From assembly GCA_024404415.1 (NCBI GenBank), contig JAKSPX010000130.1, forward strand, positions 1 to 5,237: a stretch of DNA of 5,237 bases. Reading direction: 5' to 3'. This DNA comes from Clostridia bacterium. GTDB taxonomy: Bacteria; Bacillota; Clostridia; Oscillospirales; QAMX01. Shown piece after piece: positions 1 to 4,372 of this stretch; within the stretch, counting starts at the first letter, position 1; every line of letters starts with the position of its first letter. Below the pieces are notes generated by a model that saw only the letters and a program-made list of their open reading frames with translations, was not told the DNA's origin and did not search any database. A program made the position numbers and the translations under genes.

Positions 1-1
1 T

Positions 2-214
2 CCCAACCTCCGCGCGGCGGGCATCGACACCATCTGCTTCAATTTCATGGCGCACCTCATCGGCCTTTACACCTCGCTTGGGATCGACGTACCCATCCGC
101 GTCGACCACGTCCCGACCATGGCGAGCGACAACAATTCCCTCCCCGGGTATTCCACCACGGGCAGGCTCATCGCCATCGGGTACCTGAAGGGGCTATTGG
201 AAAGGGCGAAATAA
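2..214 (+). CDS. Unrecognised protein, C-terminal 70 residues (5' end outside window)
   Basis: An open frame enters from the left edge and stops at TAA 212-214. It encodes 70 residues, from PNLRAAGID to GYLKGLLERAK. Codons strongly favour G or C in the third position, as in the clear genes of this window, and a rho-independent terminator begins 4 bases after the stop, so I take it as a real gene end. Visible features are a moderately hydrophobic stretch (CFNFMAHLIGLYTSLGI), then a polar loop (DHVPTMASDNNSLPGYSTTGR) rich in D, N, S, T and G, then a short closing helix (LIAIGYLKGLLERA). There is no clear membrane segment. I do not recognise the family, and the catalytic part, if any, is probably outside the window. 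It is on the opposite strand from every other gene here and converges on rpsU, so it is not part of the operon. Confidence 0.75.
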   Translation, partial: PNLRAAGIDTICFNFMAHLIGLYTSLGIDVPIRVDHVPTMASDNNSLPGYSTTGRLIAIGYLKGLLERAK

Positions 215-218
215 AAAT

Positions 219-256
219 AAGCTGTCTTGCAGAAGATGCAAGGCAGCTTTATTATT
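219..256 (+). terminator. Rho-independent terminator of the left-edge gene
   Basis: The arms 219-231 and 237-249 form a 13-bp stem with one G-U pair and a 5-base loop (GAAGA), followed by the T-rich tail TTTATTATT. It starts 4 bases after the stop codon of the left gene. A close copy lies at 577-612. Confidence 0.85.
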
Positions 257-283
257 GCTTTCGTTATGGCTCCCCCTTTCAAG
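219..283 (+). repeat. Direct repeat copy 1 (terminator hairpin plus downstream box)
   Basis: This stretch aligns with 575-639 at a constant offset of 356 bases. The shared parts are the stem (GCTG, TTGCA, TGCAAGGCAGCTTT), then TATTGCTTTCGTTA and GGCT. In copy 1 the last part (GGCTCCCCCTTTCAAGG) keeps only the left arm of the second hairpin that is complete in copy 2. Confidence 0.8.
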
Positions 284-323
284 GTTAAGCACAAATCCGG
301 CAGGACGTACGATAAGAAAATGC

Positions 324-355
324 GGGAGCCTGATAGGCTCCCCTACGGGATGGTA
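324..355 (-). repeat. CCCGTAGGG box plus hairpin, copy A
   Basis: A perfect 7-bp stem (GGGAGCC 324-330 with GGCTCCC 336-342, loop TGATA) abuts CCCTACGGG (341-349), followed by ATGGTA. Read on the minus strand this is TACCAT, CCCGTAGGG, then the hairpin. Copy B at 474-509 has the same order and the same flanking word but a different stem sequence, which suggests that structure rather than stem sequence is kept. Orientation is given as minus by the GTAGGG reading; this is a convention, not evidence of transcription. Confidence 0.65.
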
Positions 356-365
356 CGTTCACGTC

Positions 366-441
366 ATCCGTCGAAGGCGGATTTCATCCACCGTAAGGTG
401 GATTTCATCATGCAATGATTTCATCCCCGCGAGGGGATTTC
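366..441 (+). repeat. Array of four tandem mini-hairpins separated by TTC
   Basis: Four perfect or near-perfect inverted repeats follow each other with exactly TTC after each. Unit 1 is 366-382 (ATCCGTCGAAGGCGGAT, 7-bp stem with one G-T pair, loop GAA). Unit 2 is 386-403 (ATCCACCGTAAGGTGGAT, 7 bp, loop GTAA). Unit 3 is 407-419 (ATCATGCAATGAT, 5 bp, loop GCA). Unit 4 is 423-438 (ATCCCCGCGAGGGGAT, 6 bp, loop GCGA). Every unit begins with ATC and ends with GAT, while the stem core differs each time but stays self-complementary. Two loops (GTAA, GCGA) are GNRA tetraloops if read as plus-strand RNA. Similar arrays are, to my recollection, widespread between genes in gut Clostridia and are often mistranslated as small proteins. 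Their function is unknown to me. Confidence 0.85.
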
Positions 442-459
442 ATTTGGTTGCCGGGATCT

Positions 460-478
460 GCGCCGACAAAGACGGCGC
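460..478. repeat. Hairpin overlapping the next hairpin
   Basis: GCGCCG (460-465) pairs with CGGCGC (473-478) around a 7-base loop ACAAAGA. The right arm shares bases 474-478 with the left arm of the stronger hairpin 474-495, so the two cannot form at once. Confidence 0.6.
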
Positions 479-509
479 GATGTGGGCATCGCGCCCTACG
501 GGTATGGTA
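474..509 (-). repeat. CCCGTAGGG box plus hairpin, copy B
   Basis: A perfect 9-bp stem (GGCGCGATG 474-482 with CATCGCGCC 487-495, loop TGGG) runs into CCCTACGGG (494-502), followed by TATGGTA. It has the same architecture as copy A at 324-355, with one extra T between box and ATGGTA. A third, degraded box (CCCCTACCGG, 548-557) lies further right without a matching strong stem. Confidence 0.65.
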
Positions 510-574
510 TCAGTTTCTTGCAGGGTCGAACGGAAATCCGATGGCTTCCCCTACCGGAACATTCTAAATTAAAA

Positions 575-639
575 ACGCTGCTTTGCAGGATTTGCAAGGC
601 AGCTTTCATATTGCTTTCGTTAAGGCTTCCACTTTGGGG
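575..639 (+). repeat. Direct repeat copy 2 of the terminator region
   Basis: This aligns with 219-283 at an offset of 356 bases. It holds the hairpin 577-603, the conserved TATTGCTTTCGTTA and the left arm and loop of a second hairpin. The two copies differ at scattered positions, several of them in the stem and loop, so the duplication is not recent or the copies arrived independently as members of a repeat family. Confidence 0.8.
577..612 (+). terminator. Second terminator-like hairpin, copy of 219-256
   Basis: An 11-bp stem (577-587 with 593-603, one G-U pair, loop GGATT) is followed by TTTCATATT. The tail is interrupted, so it may be a weaker terminator than copy 1. No plus-strand gene lies directly upstream, so its role is unclear unless transcription reads through from the left gene. 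Confidence 0.6.
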
Positions 640-648
640 GAGCCTTTT
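622..648 (+). terminator. Third plus-strand terminator-like hairpin
   Basis: AAGGCTTCC (622-630) pairs with GGGAGCCTT (638-646) with one T-G pair and a 7-base loop, and ends in TTTT (645-648). It could stop readthrough towards rpsU. In the copy at the left only the left half of this hairpin is present. Confidence 0.5.
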
Positions 649-656
649 ATAGGTAG

Positions 657-693
657 AAAAACAAAATCGGACGTGGTTTCACGTCCGATTTTG
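657..693 (-). terminator. rpsU terminator
   Basis: A perfect 14-bp stem (662-675 with 680-693) encloses a 4-base loop. On the minus strand it is followed by TTTTT (657-661) and lies 17 bases past the rpsU stop codon. The stem ends in A-T pairs on both sides, but the plus-strand side lacks a good T tract, so I call it for the minus strand. Confidence 0.9.
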
Positions 694-709
694 CCTGTAT
701 AAAAATGAC

Positions 710-886
710 TTATTTATACTTCTTTTTGCGCGCCGCTTCCGACTTCTTTCTCCGTTTCACGCTCGGGCTCTCATAATGTTCGCGCTTGCGGAGTTCGGAA
801 AGGACACCGGACTTCGCACAACTTCTCTTGAATCTGCGAAGCGCGTTGTCAAGCGACTCATTTTCTCTGAGATGTACTTCTGACAT
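710..886 (-). CDS. rpsU: 30S ribosomal protein S21
   Basis: A 58-residue basic protein starting MSEVHLRENESLDNALRRFK, the characteristic S21 beginning, and ending in the lysine- and arginine-rich tail SVKRRKKSEAARKKKYK. The length matches Firmicute S21. S21 is a small-subunit protein near the mRNA exit region and anti-Shine-Dalgarno end of 16S rRNA, and it acts in translation initiation. The residues KREHYESPSVKRR in the middle are typical of the family. The start is fixed by family alignment and by a strong ribosome binding site (AGGGAGGG, 893-900) 6 bases upstream. The gene has its own promoter 53 bases upstream of the start codon and its own terminator, so it can be expressed separately from the operon behind it, although no terminator separates it from rsfS. 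I have no real alternative identification. Confidence 0.97.
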   Translation of the reverse strand: MSEVHLRENESLDNALRRFKRSCAKSGVLSELRKREHYESPSVKRRKKSEAARKKKYK

Positions 887-910
887 TTTTTTCCCTCCCT
901 CCGGAAATAG

Positions 911-940
911 CCATACCGCGATAACCCGCGATATGGTTAT
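911..940. promoter_or_regulatory. Palindromes over the rpsU -10 and transcription start
   Basis: Two overlapping inverted repeats sit here. CCATACCGCG (911-920) pairs with CGCGATATGG (927-936), 10 bp with one G-T, loop ATAACC. ATAACC (921-926) is inverted as GGTTAT (935-940) with 8 bases between, which overlaps the -10. A further GGTTAT lies at 956-961 in the promoter spacer, 21 bases from the previous one. This could be an operator, or a leader structure if transcription starts early enough to include both arms. No regulator can be named. Confidence 0.45.
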
Positions 941-967
941 TATACAACATCACGGGGTTATTGTCAA
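939..967 (-). promoter_or_regulatory. Consensus sigma-A-type promoter of rpsU
   Basis: On the minus strand the -35 is TTGACA (967-962), the spacer is exactly 17 bases (961-945) and the -10 is TATAAT (944-939): both hexamers match the consensus perfectly. Upstream of the -35 is an A/T-rich tract (about 971-986) that could act as an UP element. The start of transcription is expected near 931-933, giving a leader of about 45 bases before the rpsU start codon. Confidence 0.92.
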
Positions 968-992
968 TACCTAATTTTATTTTTTCGGACAA

Positions 993-1349
993 TCATTCGC
1001 CGAGAAGCGCTTTGACGTCGAGACGCGGCGCTTCGTTCCAGAGACGCTCGATGGAATAGAACTCGCGCATCTCCTTACGGAAAATGTGCACCACGACGGA
1101 GCCGAAGTCCAGAAGCACCCAACTCGAGGCCTGATAGCCTTCGGTTGAAAGTGGCATCTCGCCCGCTTCCTTGCACTTGAGCTCCACTTCCTCCGCGATG
1201 GCGCGGATCTGGGTGGCGGAGTTGCCGTTGCAGATAACGAAATAATCGGCGATGGTGGTGAGTTCGTGGATGTCGAGCACTTCAATGTCGGTGGCGAGCT
1301 TGCCGTCGGCCGCCTTGAGGGCTACTTTGAGTAATTCGTTCGGTGTCAT
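993..1349 (-). CDS. rsfS: Ribosomal silencing factor RsfS
   Basis: A 118-residue protein of the RsfS/YbeB/Iojap (DUF143) family, of normal length. RsfS binds ribosomal protein L14 (uL14) on the 50S subunit and blocks subunit joining when nutrients are scarce. Family landmarks seen are DIEVLDI (21-27), ADYFVI (34-39) followed by GNSATQ (42-47), and the C-terminal block EGYQASSWVLLDFG (70-83) and VVVHIF (85-90), then FY (97-98) and LW (103-104). The ATG start follows GAGGA with 8 bases of spacing and lies 3 bases after the yqeK stop, so it is translated as part of the same message. The stop at 993 is followed within 30 bases by the rpsU promoter, with no terminator between. The nadD-yqeK-rsfS order is the conserved Firmicute arrangement, which supports the call. 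Confidence 0.96.
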   Translation of the reverse strand: MTPNELLKVALKAADGKLATDIEVLDIHELTTIADYFVICNGNSATQIRAIAEEVELKCKEAGEMPLSTEGYQASSWVLLDFGSVVVHIFRKEMREFYSIERLWNEAPRLDVKALLGE

Positions 1350-1352
1350 GAT

Positions 1353-1940
1353 TTATTCCTCGCTTTTTTCGAGATAAGGTAAATATTCCTGATAGGTTTC
1401 CATGGTGTCGTGCCAGATGACCCGGCCTTTTCGCGTTTCGCGCTCGATGGTGAGCTCTGCCTCGTAGGCCGAGGCGGCTTCGAGCGAACGATAGGAAAGT
1501 CTTCTGAGCTTTTCGGTATCCTCGTCGTGGGCAAATCTTCGGGTCGGCTCGGTGAGATCGGCAAGGTAGATGACCATATCGAGTTTCGTCATCCCCGCTC
1601 TTCCCGTGGCGTGCCAGCGGATGGCCGAGGCGATGTCCTCCGGCGCATCAAAATCCCGCACGGCGCGGGCGCTTCCCGAGACGGCGTGGAGTATCTGGGG
1701 GCAATCAAGCATCCCCTCCTCCAAAAGAATACCACATTCTTTGAGGATTTGCAACTGGTCTTCCGTGGATTGTTCTTTTGTGGAATCGTGTAATAGCGCC
1801 GCCATGCGCGCTTTTTCCGGGTCGACGCCGTGCGCTCCGGCCAGTCTTTCGGCCTCCCCCACCACACCGAGGATATGGCTCATGCGGTATTCCGAAAGCT
1901 CGGCTTTCAATATCCGAAGGATCTCTTCTTCGCTTTTCAT
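1353..1940 (-). CDS. yqeK: YqeK-type HD-domain phosphohydrolase (probable Ap4A hydrolase)
   Basis: A 195-residue HD-superfamily protein. The metal-binding pattern of the YqeK family is visible: H22 in YRMSHILGV, H51-D52 in AALLHDSTK, H85 in ILHAVSG, H110 in IRWHATGR and D128 in IYLADLTEP. Bacillus YqeK hydrolyses diadenosine tetraphosphate symmetrically to two ADP, and that activity is the best inference here. The usual LHGPVGA block reads LHAVSGSA, a modest departure. The start overlaps the nadD stop as ATGA (1937-1940), with an AAGGGG site about 9 bases upstream inside nadD, so translation is probably coupled to nadD. Its position between nadD and rsfS is the one usual in Firmicutes, which separates it from other HD hydrolases. 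The C-terminal 40 residues are charged and without recognised motifs. Confidence 0.94.
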   Translation of the reverse strand: MKSEEEILRILKAELSEYRMSHILGVVGEAERLAGAHGVDPEKARMAALLHDSTKEQSTEDQLQILKECGILLEEGMLDCPQILHAVSGSARAVRDFDAPEDIASAIRWHATGRAGMTKLDMVIYLADLTEPTRRFAHDEDTEKLRRLSYRSLEAASAYEAELTIERETRKGRVIWHDTMETYQEYLPYLEKSEE

Positions 1941-2536
1941 CGGTAAAGCCCCTTCTTTCGGATATAGTCTGCCACGTCCCCTGAAAGCAGCCGCGGCGCG
2001 TCCCCTTTCCGGATGGCCTCCCGGATCTCGCTTGAGGAGATCTCCACGACGGGGTTTTGGAGGATGGTCACACGCGCGCCGAAATTCTCCTGATAGCGCC
2101 CGGCGCAGAGAAGCATTTCCTCCCGCTCATCAAAGTCGCGCGGGGCGGCGGCGACCGACGCAAGCGAGAAGATGACCTCCGACTCGTGCCACCGATCCAG
2201 GGTCAGAAACATATCTCCGCCCACGGTCAGGATGAGGTCACACGCGGGATATTCTGCCTTGAGCGCCCGGAGGGTATCTGAGGTGTAGCTTGCGCCTTCG
2301 CGCTCGAGCTCCAGCCTGGAGACCTCCGCGCCGGGGATATCCCGCGCCATGAGGAGGGTCATTTCATACCGTTCCTCACTCGTGGCGCTTCCGGCGGGAA
2401 GGACCTTGTGCGGCGGGATGCCCGCGGGCATGAGGATGAGCTTATCCGGCCTCAGTTCCTCCACGACGGCGTTCGCAAGGCGTATATGCCCTATATGCGG
2501 CGGGTTGAAGGTCCCGCCGAAAAGAGCGATCTTCAT
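1937..2536 (-). CDS. nadD: Nicotinate-nucleotide adenylyltransferase NadD
   Basis: A 199-residue nucleotidyltransferase that joins nicotinate mononucleotide and ATP to form nicotinate adenine dinucleotide, the penultimate step of NAD synthesis in the cytoplasm. Seen motifs are the ATP-binding GGTFNPPHIGH (7-17), PPHK (41-44), SYTSDTL (83-89), GGDMFLTLDRW (106-116) and the C-terminal ISSSEIR (166-172, the family's ISSTxIR), with a YIRKKGLY end. Length and motif order are normal. The ATG is preceded by AAAGAGG about 8 bases upstream and lies 17 bases after the yhbY stop. The neighbour yqeK overlaps by 4 bases. A pantetheine-phosphate adenylyltransferase (CoaD) shares the HxGH fold but is shorter and lacks the SYTSDTL block. 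Confidence 0.97.
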   Translation of the reverse strand: MKIALFGGTFNPPHIGHIRLANAVVEELRPDKLILMPAGIPPHKVLPAGSATSEERYEMTLLMARDIPGAEVSRLELEREGASYTSDTLRALKAEYPACDLILTVGGDMFLTLDRWHESEVIFSLASVAAAPRDFDEREEMLLCAGRYQENFGARVTILQNPVVEISSSEIREAIRKGDAPRLLSGDVADYIRKKGLYR

Positions 2537-2553
2537 GAAGAATGCCTCTTTTC

Positions 2554-2844
2554 TCAGACGTTGATGCCGATCTTGGAGTCCTTTTCCTTCTTTTTATAGA
2601 GGACGAATTTGCTGCCGATGGTGCTGACGACCACCGCGCCGGTGGCTTCGGCGAGTTCTTCCGCCGCGTCCATCGGGGAATAGTCGGAGTTTTCCAGCAC
2701 GCTCAGTTTGATGAGCTCGCGCGCCTTGAGGGCGTTTTCCACCTGCAGGATGAGGTTTTCGTTGATGCCGCCCTTGCCGACCTGCAGAATGGCGGGCTCG
2801 GTGGAGGCGATGGAACGGAGCTTGGCTCTGTCTTTGCTTGTCAT
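2554..2844 (-). CDS. yhbY: YhbY-type CRM-domain RNA-binding protein (ribosome assembly)
   Basis: A 96-residue single-domain protein of the CRM (YhbY) family. Residues 1-84 cover the domain: MTSKDRAKLRSIA at the start, QVGKGGINENLI (21-32) holding the GxxG RNA-binding loop (GKGG, 23-26), ARELIKLSVLEN (41-52) and IGSKFVLYKKK (77-87). YhbY proteins associate with pre-50S particles. The start is set by the family alignment and an AGGAGA site 7 bases upstream. It lies 16 bases past rdgB and 17 before nadD. In Bacillus the orthologue yqeI directly precedes nadD, as here. The tail KEKDSKIGINV is short and charged and shows no motif. Confidence 0.96.
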   Translation of the reverse strand: MTSKDRAKLRSIASTEPAILQVGKGGINENLILQVENALKARELIKLSVLENSDYSPMDAAEELAEATGAVVVSTIGSKFVLYKKKEKDSKIGINV

Positions 2845-2860
2845 GTTCTTTCTCCTGAAA

Positions 2861-3448
2861 TTACAATAGATTTTCTTCTTTCATTTTAGTCAACAGATTG
2901 GCAAATGCGCGGCCTCTGTGGGAAATGGCGTTCTTTTCCGCCATGTCCAGTTCCGCAAAGGTCTTTTTCGCCTCGGTCGAATAGAAGACCGGGTCGTAGC
3001 CGAAATGGTTGTCGCCGCGCTTTTCAAGGGTGATCTCCCCATCCACGCGCCCGACGGCGGTTATCTCGCGTCCGTCCGGGAAAACAAGCACCGCCGAGGT
3101 CTCAAAGTGTGCCCTGCGGTCTTCCTTCCCGTCCATCACGGAAAGCAGCTTTTCGCACCGCTCCCCTTCCGGGGCAAATCGCGCCGAATAGACTCCTGGC
3201 GCGCCGCCTAAAGCGTCGACGCAGAGGCCGGTGTCGTCCGCGACGGCGGGCCGCCCGGTGATCTCAGCGATCTCGCGGGCCTTCTTGCGGGCGTTTTCAT
3301 AGAAGGTCTTTCCGTCCTCCACCGTCTCGTGGTTGCAATCCACGTCGCGGAGCGAGAGGATCCGGATGCCCGTGCCTTCGAATATGGCGCGCACCTCGAC
3401 CAGCTTGTGCGCGTTATTCGTGGCAAATACCAGTTCTTTTTCGTTCAT
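2861..3448 (-). CDS. rdgB: XTP/dITP diphosphatase (RdgB/HAM1 family)
   Basis: A 195-residue house-cleaning enzyme that hydrolyses non-canonical purine nucleotides (XTP, dITP, ITP) to monophosphate and pyrophosphate, keeping them out of DNA and RNA. Seen motifs are ATNNAHK (9-15), the TxxNxxK-type phosphate site, F49 with ENA, ADDTGLCVDAL (70-80) with the catalytic and metal-binding aspartates, GAPGVYSAR (82-90), FGYDPVF (149-155) and KNAISHRGRA (172-181). Length is typical. The start overlaps the ftsY stop as ATGA (3445-3448), which implies coupled translation. The best upstream ribosome binding site is GGAGG inside the last codons of ftsY, about 13 bases from the ATG, longer than usual. No better start is in frame nearby. 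Confidence 0.97.
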   Translation of the reverse strand: MNEKELVFATNNAHKLVEVRAIFEGTGIRILSLRDVDCNHETVEDGKTFYENARKKAREIAEITGRPAVADDTGLCVDALGGAPGVYSARFAPEGERCEKLLSVMDGKEDRRAHFETSAVLVFPDGREITAVGRVDGEITLEKRGDNHFGYDPVFYSTEAKKTFAELDMAEKNAISHRGRAFANLLTKMKEENLL

Positions 3449-4356
3449 TCGGCAAATGACGCCTCCGCAAAGCTCGCCGCGTCGAAATCGAGCATATCCT
3501 CGATCTTTTCGCCGACGCAGATCTTCTTGACCGGGACGTCCAGCTCACGGCAGATGGCGCAGGCGATGCCGCCCTTGGCGGTGCCGTCGAGCTTGGTGAG
3601 GACGATGCCCGAGATATCGGCGGTCTTTTCAAATTCCCTTGCCTGCAAAAGACCATTCTGCCCGGTGGTGGCGTCCACGACCAGAAGCGTCTCCACGTCC
3701 GCGTCGGGAAGCTCGCGGCGGATGACGCGGTTGATCTTGGATAATTCGTTCATGAGGTTCTGCTTGTTGTGAAGTCTGCCGGCGGTGTCGCAGATGAGGA
3801 TATCGGTCTTACGCGCTCTTGCTGCGTTGATCGCGTCATAGATGACGGCGGCGGGGTCGGCCCCCTCGGCGTGCTTGACGATCCCGCATCCCGCTCTCTC
3901 CGACCAGACGGTGAGCTGTTCGGCTGCGGCGGCGCGGAAGGTATCGCCCGCGGCTAAAAGGACGGACTTGCCCTCCTTGACGAAGTTCCCGGCGAGCTTT
4001 CCGATGGTGGTGGTCTTGCCGACGCCGTTGACGCCGATGACCAATATGACCGACGGGGAGGTCGAAAGCTTCAATGCGCCTTCGCCGCCCTTCAGGATGG
4101 TGCTGATGATGTCGGTGAGTTCTTCGCGGACGGCTTCCCCGTCCTTGATCTTCTTTTCCTTGATGCGGTCTCTCAATTCGTCGATGATCTCCTCCGAGAG
4201 GGATGCGCCGACGTCGGCCATGATGAGGGCGTCGGTCAGCTCCTCGAGCATATCCTCATCCACCCCGCCGAGGGAGGAAAAGATGGAGCCGAAGATGGAG
4301 CTCATGCCCTTTCTCGTTTTGGCAAGGCCTTCTTTTATTTTGCTGAAAAGTCCCAT
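3445..4356 (-). CDS. ftsY: Signal recognition particle receptor FtsY
   Basis: A 303-residue SRP-family GTPase that docks SRP-bound ribosomes at the membrane for co-translational insertion and secretion. It has a short basic amphipathic N-terminus (MGLFSKIKEGLAKTRKGM) and an N domain (about 25-90), but no long acidic A domain, as in many Firmicutes. The NG domain shows G1 GVNGVGKT (108-115), DTFRAAA (138-144), DTAGRL (190-195), VVDATTGQNG (226-235) and TKLD (254-257). A GVGEKIEDML-like end (here CVGEKIEDMLDFD, 280-292) is the FtsY signature. The closely related Ffh would have a methionine-rich M domain after this point, and none is present. The protein ends in an ASFAE-ASFAE tandem. The start follows GAGGT with 6 bases of spacing, 16 bases after smc, the usual smc-ftsY pairing. 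Confidence 0.97.
   Translation of the reverse strand: MGLFSKIKEGLAKTRKGMSSIFGSIFSSLGGVDEDMLEELTDALIMADVGASLSEEIIDELRDRIKEKKIKDGEAVREELTDIISTILKGGEGALKLSTSPSVILVIGVNGVGKTTTIGKLAGNFVKEGKSVLLAAGDTFRAAAAEQLTVWSERAGCGIVKHAEGADPAAVIYDAINAARARKTDILICDTAGRLHNKQNLMNELSKINRVIRRELPDADVETLLVVDATTGQNGLLQAREFEKTADISGIVLTKLDGTAKGGIACAICRELDVPVKKICVGEKIEDMLDFDAASFAEASFAE
3462..3466 (-). promoter_or_regulatory. Ribosome binding site of rdgB inside ftsY
   Basis: GGAGG on the minus strand lies about 13 bases before the rdgB ATG. It falls in the codons GCG GAG GCG at the junction of a small tandem duplication at the FtsY C-terminus. The spacing is long, so coupling through the ATGA overlap probably matters. Confidence 0.5.
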
Positions 4357-4372
4357 AATTTACCTCGATACG

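Larger units (their letters stand above)
215..709. other. Gene-free intergenic mosaic of palindromic repeats
   Basis: Nothing here looks like a gene. The small open frames across it translate stem-loop DNA into low-complexity peptides, have no convincing ribosome binding site and match nothing I know. From left to right it holds the left-gene terminator (219-256), an unremarkable stretch (about 285-320), a hairpin plus CCCTACGGG box (324-355), four tandem mini-hairpins (366-441), two mutually exclusive hairpins with a second CCCTACGGG box (460-509), a degraded box (548-557), a second copy of the terminator (577-612), another terminator-like hairpin (622-648) and the rpsU terminator (657-693). 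I found no sigma-A promoter in it on either strand. Confidence 0.75.

Noticed and set aside
67..294. Minus-strand open frame of 75 codons opposite the left gene
   Set aside because: It is antisense to the left-edge gene and starts inside its terminator region, with no support of its own.
366..441. Possible CRISPR array
   Set aside because: There is no constant repeat with unique spacers: the constant part is only ATC/GAT plus TTC, the variable parts are self-complementary, units are 16-21 bases, and no cas gene is present.
227..572. Small plus-strand open frames of 63 and 105 codons over the intergenic region
   Set aside because: They run through the terminator hairpin and the palindromic repeats, lack a ribosome binding site, and read as repeat-derived peptide of the kind produced by mistranslating such arrays.
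215..709. Insertion sequence remnant or attachment site
   Set aside because: No transposase fragment, long terminal inverted repeats, target duplication or tRNA end could be seen. The direct repeats carry terminators and are better explained by duplication or a repeat family.
786..974. Plus-strand open frame of 62 codons across rpsU and its promoter
   Set aside because: It lies opposite the clear S21 gene and runs through its promoter, with no ribosome binding site.
1570..2175. Plus-strand open frame of 201 codons opposite nadD and yqeK
   Set aside because: It is antisense to two well-supported genes, rich in S, R and P as expected from a shadow frame in GC-rich DNA, with no family signature.
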